Source: Actinomycetota bacterium
Lineage (GTDB): Bacteria; Actinomycetota; Actinomycetes; Nanopelagicales; Nanopelagicaceae
Length of the DNA stretch: 51,477 nucleotides
NCBI GenBank assembly: GCA_947372965.1
Contig: CANBVR010000005.1
Coordinates: forward strand, 1 to 51,477
Reading direction: 5' to 3'
The position numbers and the translations under genes are program-made. The notes beneath the pieces are model-generated. The model was not told the origin of the DNA. It was given only the letters and a program-made list of their open reading frames with translations, and ran no database searches. Of the stretch, positions 47,216 through 51,477 are shown piece by piece (positions within the stretch are counted from its first letter, which is position 1; each line of letters begins with the position of its first letter).

Positions 47216-47977
47216 TTAAATTCGGGTTAGATTCCAAGCACGAACGCCGCCAACAATTCCTGCAGCATTCGGCACAATTACTACATCATCACCTAGCGCA
47301 GCTAAATCATTTGGTTTGATCCGGCGAGCGTTTCCGCCACCTAAGTACAAGCGATCCCAGTGAAAGACTGGACGCAAATCTGAAATCATTGAACGAATTC
47401 GACGTGACCAGAAGGAATCTCCGAGGCGACGGCGTTCGTGCTCACCAATCCAGGTGTCATAGTTCATTGATCTACGAATTGGTGCATGTGAAAGTTCAAT
47501 ATGTGGTGCGAGTTTTCCACCATCAAATACTGCGCAGCCAAGGCCAGTTCCGAGGGTAAGCACAACTTCGAATCCTGAACCTGCAACAACTCCGGCGCCA
47601 TGTACTTCTGCATCATTTAACATCAAAGTTGGTTTGGCTAGGTTCTTCTCTACCAAGCTTCGAAAATCTAAACCTGTCCAGGCTGTATATAACTCTGGAT
47701 CAACTCGGGTACGTGGGCCCTTAACGTTTATGTAGTGCGGAGTATGAACAACAACACCGTGACGAACCATTCCTGGAAAGCCGACCGTGATGCGGTCGAA
47801 TGCTGGGAGTTGTGCCGCAATCTCATGAAATACTTCAATTAACTTTGCAGGCGAAAGGGGATATGGCGTTGGCACTGCAACAGCAGGCGCGTGCATCGTG
47901 CCATCTTCATCAAGAACTGAAGCCTTGATACTCAATCCACCGCAATCGATGGAGAGCGTCATAACTGGAGAAGTCAT
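47216..47977 (-). CDS. ROK-family sugar kinase, polyphosphate-glucokinase-like
   Basis: The 253 residues contain SIDCGGLSIKASVLDEDG (phosphate 1 loop), GFPGMVRHGVVVHTP, MLNDAEVHGAGVVAG with the catalytic Asp, and TLGTGLGCAVFDGGKLAPH (ROK signature). This pattern is closest to actinobacterial PpgK-like kinases, so glucose with polyphosphate or ATP is likely but not shown. The ATG has no ribosome site; a TAAACT box ends 6 bases upstream. It occupies the place where other actinobacteria carry sigD and other genes near whiB3. Confidence 0.85.
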   Translation of the reverse strand: MTSPVMTLSIDCGGLSIKASVLDEDGTMHAPAVAVPTPYPLSPAKLIEVFHEIAAQLPAFDRITVGFPGMVRHGVVVHTPHYINVKGPRTRVDPELYTAWTGLDFRSLVEKNLAKPTLMLNDAEVHGAGVVAGSGFEVVLTLGTGLGCAVFDGGKLAPHIELSHAPIRRSMNYDTWIGEHERRRLGDSFWSRRIRSMISDLRPVFHWDRLYLGGGNARRIKPNDLAALGDDVVIVPNAAGIVGGVRAWNLTRI

Positions 47978-47983
47978 GCAACT

Positions 47984-47989
47984 AGTTTA
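47984..47989 (-). promoter_or_regulatory. -10 box for leaderless ROK kinase transcript
   Basis: TAAACT on the minus strand, ending 6 bases before the ATG at 47977. Its -35 position (about 48007-48012) falls inside the groEL terminator stem-loop. Confidence 0.5.
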
Positions 47990-47997
47990 ATCGTAAA

Positions 47998-48024
47998 AAA
48001 GGCCCCCGAAAATCGGAGGCCTTT
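47998..48024 (-). terminator. Rho-independent terminator of groES-groEL
   Basis: Arms AAAGGCCTCCGA and TCGGGGGCCTTT (minus strand) form 12 pairs, including one G-U, around a 3-base loop, with a six-T run at the stem end. It lies 18 bases after the groEL stop. Confidence 0.9.
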
Positions 48025-48042
48025 CTAATTTAAGCGTGAAGA

Positions 48043-49683
<1,641 letters not shown>

Positions 49684-49980
49684 TTACTTCTTTTCAATAA
49701 TCGCTAGTACATCGCGAGCTGAAAGTACGAGGTATTCCTCATTGTTGTACTTAACTTCAGTTCCGCCGTACTTGCTGTAAAGAACAACGTCGCCAACTTT
49801 GACATCCATTGGAGTGCGGACGCCATCATCAAAGCGACCTGGGCCAACTGCAATGACTGTGCCTTCTTGTGGCTTTTCTTTTGCAGTGTCTGGGATTACC
49901 AAACCTGATGCGGTTGTTGTCTCGGCATCATTTGCCTTAACTACGATGCGATCTTCTAGTGGCTTAATGGCTACGGCCAT
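49684..49980 (-). CDS. groES: Co-chaperonin GroES
   Basis: The 98-residue lid of the GroEL chamber. [16 protein letters not shown] at the start, the mobile loop [18 protein letters not shown] (about 21-38) and [22 protein letters not shown] near the end are all typical. AGGAG lies 5 bases before ATG 49980. The leader of about 90 bases contains a 10-base tandem repeat. Confidence 0.97.
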   Translation of the reverse strand: MAVAIKPLEDRIVVKANDAETTTASGLVIPDTAKEKPQEGTVIAVGPGRFDDGVRTPMDVKVGDVVLYSKYGGTEVKYNNEEYLVLSARDVLAIIEKK

Positions 49981-49990
49981 GAGTGCTCCT

Positions 49991-50010
49991 TCTTGATAGT
50001 TCTTGATAGT
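49991..50010. repeat. Tandem 10-base duplication in the groES leader
   Basis: TCTTGATAGT occurs twice, head to tail without a spacer, 11-30 bases upstream of the groES start codon and just before its ribosome site in the mRNA. Confidence 0.8.
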
Positions 50011-50053
50011 TCCCTATGGTTCTTCTTAGTTGCTTCTTATTAGGACTGTCCAA

Positions 50054-50080
50054 TTAGCAGACGAGGCCCTAGAGTGCTAA
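50054..50080. promoter_or_regulatory. CIRCE-type HrcA operator
   Basis: Plus strand TTAGCAGAC-N9-GAGTGCTAA. The right arm is identical to the CIRCE consensus; the left arm differs at two of nine positions (GA in place of CT). It lies immediately after the -10 box of the groES promoter, the usual place for repression by HrcA. Confidence 0.88.
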
Positions 50081-50108
50081 CTGTAATAGGGCTCCCTAAG
50101 GTGGTCAA
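50080..50108 (-). promoter_or_regulatory. groES-groEL promoter
   Basis: Minus strand TTGACC (-35, 50108-50103), a 17-base spacer, then TACAGT (-10, 50085-50080). The -35 lies inside the stop region of tsaD. Transcription should start near 50073, within the CIRCE element. Confidence 0.75.
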
Positions 50109-51139
50109 AAGATAGGTTTATTGATCCCAGAGCTTGAACTTGCCGAGATTCCGACCGCTGAAGGGGCAATCCCTGCGCTTACCGCCAGGGAACCTAGGGC
50201 GGCGACCATTGCCCCATTATCGGTACAGAGTTTGGTCGGTGGAATTCGTAGATTTATCTTTGCTTTCTCACAACGCTCCTGCGCCAACTGGCGAAGGCGT
50301 CTATTGGCCGCGACTCCCCCAGCAATTATTAAGTGCTCGATCCCAGAATTCTTTGCCGCCGATAGCGCTTTGATCAATAAGACATCAACAACAGCCTCTT
50401 GGAATGAAGCCGCGACATCTGCGCGATTTTGTGACGGCGTAGCTTCCATCAATCTTGCTACCGCTGTTTTAACGCCAGAGAATGAAAAGTCATATTGATG
50501 TTTTTCTGTATCTTTTGGCAAGGTAAAACTACGCGGAAATAAAATCGCTGTTGGATCGCCATTTTCTGATTCTTTATCAATCGAAGGTCCGCCAGGAAAT
50601 GGTAATCCTAAAATTCTTGCCACCTTATCAAAGGCCTCCCCAGCAGCATCATCAAGTGTTGTACCAATTGTCTTAACATCACTTGTTAAATTATTTACCT
50701 GCAAGATTGAACTATGGCCACCGCTTACAAGCAGCGCGATTGCTGGATCTAATTTATGATCGCTATCCAAACTATCGACGGCAATATGGGCTGATAAATG
50801 ATTAACACCATAAAGTGGTTTTTCTAATCCAAGAGCCAATCCTTCGGCGGCGCTCGTGCCGACAATCAGAGCACCAATAAGTCCGGGACCAGCCGTTACA
50901 GCAAGTGCATCAATATCCTTCAAGGAAACTTTGGCATCACTCAGCGCCTGCTTTATTACACTTTGAATAGCTTCTAAATGCGCCCGGCTTGCAATCTCCG
51001 GAATCACGCCACCAAAACGCGCATGCTCTTCAACGCTCGATGAAATTACATTTGCCAATAACTTTCGCCCGCGAACAATTCCAACTGCAGTTTCATCACA
51101 AGAGGTTTCAATTCCAAGAACCAGCGCATCGGTACTCAT
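50105..51139 (-). CDS. tsaD: tRNA N6-adenosine threonylcarbamoyltransferase
   Basis: Transfers the threonylcarbamoyl group to A37 of ANN-decoding tRNAs, with TsaB and TsaE. About 344 residues from ATG 51139. The ASKHA fold shows [14 protein letters not shown] near the start, [11 protein letters not shown] and NHLSAHIA (metal histidines), [10 protein letters not shown], and [12 protein letters not shown]. Its stop overlaps the groES promoter. It starts in the last base of the rimI stop (TGATG). Confidence 0.96.
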   Translation of the reverse strand: MSTDALVLGIETSCDETAVGIVRGRKLLANVISSSVEEHARFGGVIPEIASRAHLEAIQSVIKQALSDAKVSLKDIDALAVTAGPGLIGALIVGTSAAEGLALGLEKPLYGVNHLSAHIAVDSLDSDHKLDPAIALLVSGGHSSILQVNNLTSDVKTIGTTLDDAAGEAFDKVARILGLPFPGGPSIDKESENGDPTAILFPRSFTLPKDTEKHQYDFSFSGVKTAVARLMEATPSQNRADVAASFQEAVVDVLLIKALSAAKNSGIEHLIIAGGVAANRRLRQLAQERCEKAKINLRIPPTKLCTDNGAMVAALGSLAVSAGIAPSAVGISASSSSGINKPIF

Positions 51140-51477
51140 CAAAGCTCCTTGCGCATAACAATTGCCGTCTTTCCGGGGCCGTAGTAATTGGCCCGGCGGG
51201 ATATCTCGATAAAACCGAAGGAGGCATAAAGTGGCATCGCTTCTTCATTTCCTACCCGCACCTCAAGCATTACCGCATCGCAATTTTGGTTTCGCGTCCA
51301 ATCTAGAATTCGGCGTAATAACTCACGCCCAATTCCTTTGCGGCGATATGACTCATCAACTGTGAGGGTTAAAACATCACAGATATCGGCAAGTTTTACT
51401 GCTCCGGCATAGCCAACAACCTTTTGATCAGCTTCAGCAATTAGATAGAAACGTTCTTTTCCGGCAACTTCTTCTTT
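51139..51477 (-). CDS. rimI: Ribosomal protein alanine acetyltransferase RimI, N-terminus beyond window
   Basis: The last 112 codons plus stop of a GNAT acetyltransferase. [17 protein letters not shown] is the acetyl-CoA loop, and [19 protein letters not shown] followed by [15 protein letters not shown] is typical of RimI. It is upstream of tsaD, and its TGA overlaps the tsaD ATG by one base. The start lies outside the window. Confidence 0.92.
   Translation of the reverse strand, partial: KEEVAGKERFYLIAEADQKVVGYAGAVKLADICDVLTLTVDESYRRKGIGRELLRRILDWTRNQNCDAVMLEVRVGNEEAMPLYASFGFIEISRRANYYGPGKTAIVMRKEL

Overview
The window looks like part of the chromosome of a small-genome, low-GC actinobacterium. 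The best match I can suggest is the freshwater Nanopelagicales (acI) group, but that placement is inference from gene content and composition. The actinobacterial signs are a WhiB3/WhiD-type regulator, a three-part acyl-CoA carboxylase with an epsilon subunit, a GuaB3 paralogue beside GuaB, the DUF3017-folD and DUF6350-purN neighbourhoods, and the order guaA-guaB3-guaB-whiB-groEL-groES-tsaD-rimI. The streamlined signs are very tight packing, many 1-13 base gene overlaps, tail-to-tail genes with no spacer, and no gap as long as 300 bases. I see no tRNA, rRNA, insertion sequence, prophage or CRISPR array.

Layout. 1-3069: envelope polysaccharide genes (SpoIID/LytB protein, ExoA-like glycosyltransferase, UDP-glucose dehydrogenase). 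3066-5463: birA-purK-purE. 5488-9525: acyl-CoA carboxylase operon (beta, epsilon, Maf, biotinylated alpha). 9569-15279: plus-strand nucleoside catabolism operon (purine nucleoside phosphorylase, phosphosugar mutase, deoC, aldehyde dehydrogenase, and a half-length aldehyde dehydrogenase). 15280-22788: minus-strand nucleoside import and salvage operon (BMP binding protein, two permeases, double ATPase, cdd, deoA, add). 22982-29442: minus-strand unit corC-trpS-second BMP protein-methylthio-nucleoside phosphorylase-MTA/SAH deaminase-DUF985-SDR. 29577-30662: stand-alone MalK-type ATPase ending at a strong terminator. 30718-39354: sucCD-DUF6350-purN-purH-folD-DUF3017-mdh-icd. 39403-42402: divergent pcrA and a PIG-L deacetylase. 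42403-47977: secreted cyclophilin, guaA, guaB3, guaB, whiB and a ROK kinase. 48043-51477: groEL, groES, tsaD and partial rimI.

How the genes work together. The centre of the window is a nearly complete route for eating nucleosides. A BMP-type ABC importer brings them in. Cytidine and adenosine deaminases and two phosphorylases release bases and (deoxy)ribose-1-phosphate. A phosphohexomutase-family enzyme (probably acting as phosphopentomutase) and DeoC give glyceraldehyde-3-phosphate and acetaldehyde, which the aldehyde dehydrogenase can oxidise. The two operons meet exactly tail to tail at 15279/15280. A second branch handles methylthioadenosine: the deaminase and a phosphorylase whose base-pocket residues (Asn208, Ala210) suggest methylthioinosine, next to an orphan BMP receptor. 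De novo purine genes (purE, purK, purN, purH, guaA, guaB) and folD are also here. GuaB lacks its CBS regulatory module.

Regulatory signals that can be read directly include two rho-independent terminators, a CIRCE element and sigma-70-type promoter before groES, a perfect 15-base palindrome before the BMP gene, a hairpin between the BMP gene and its permeases, and at least seven TANNNT boxes lying 6-7 bases before a start codon, the spacing expected for leaderless transcripts.
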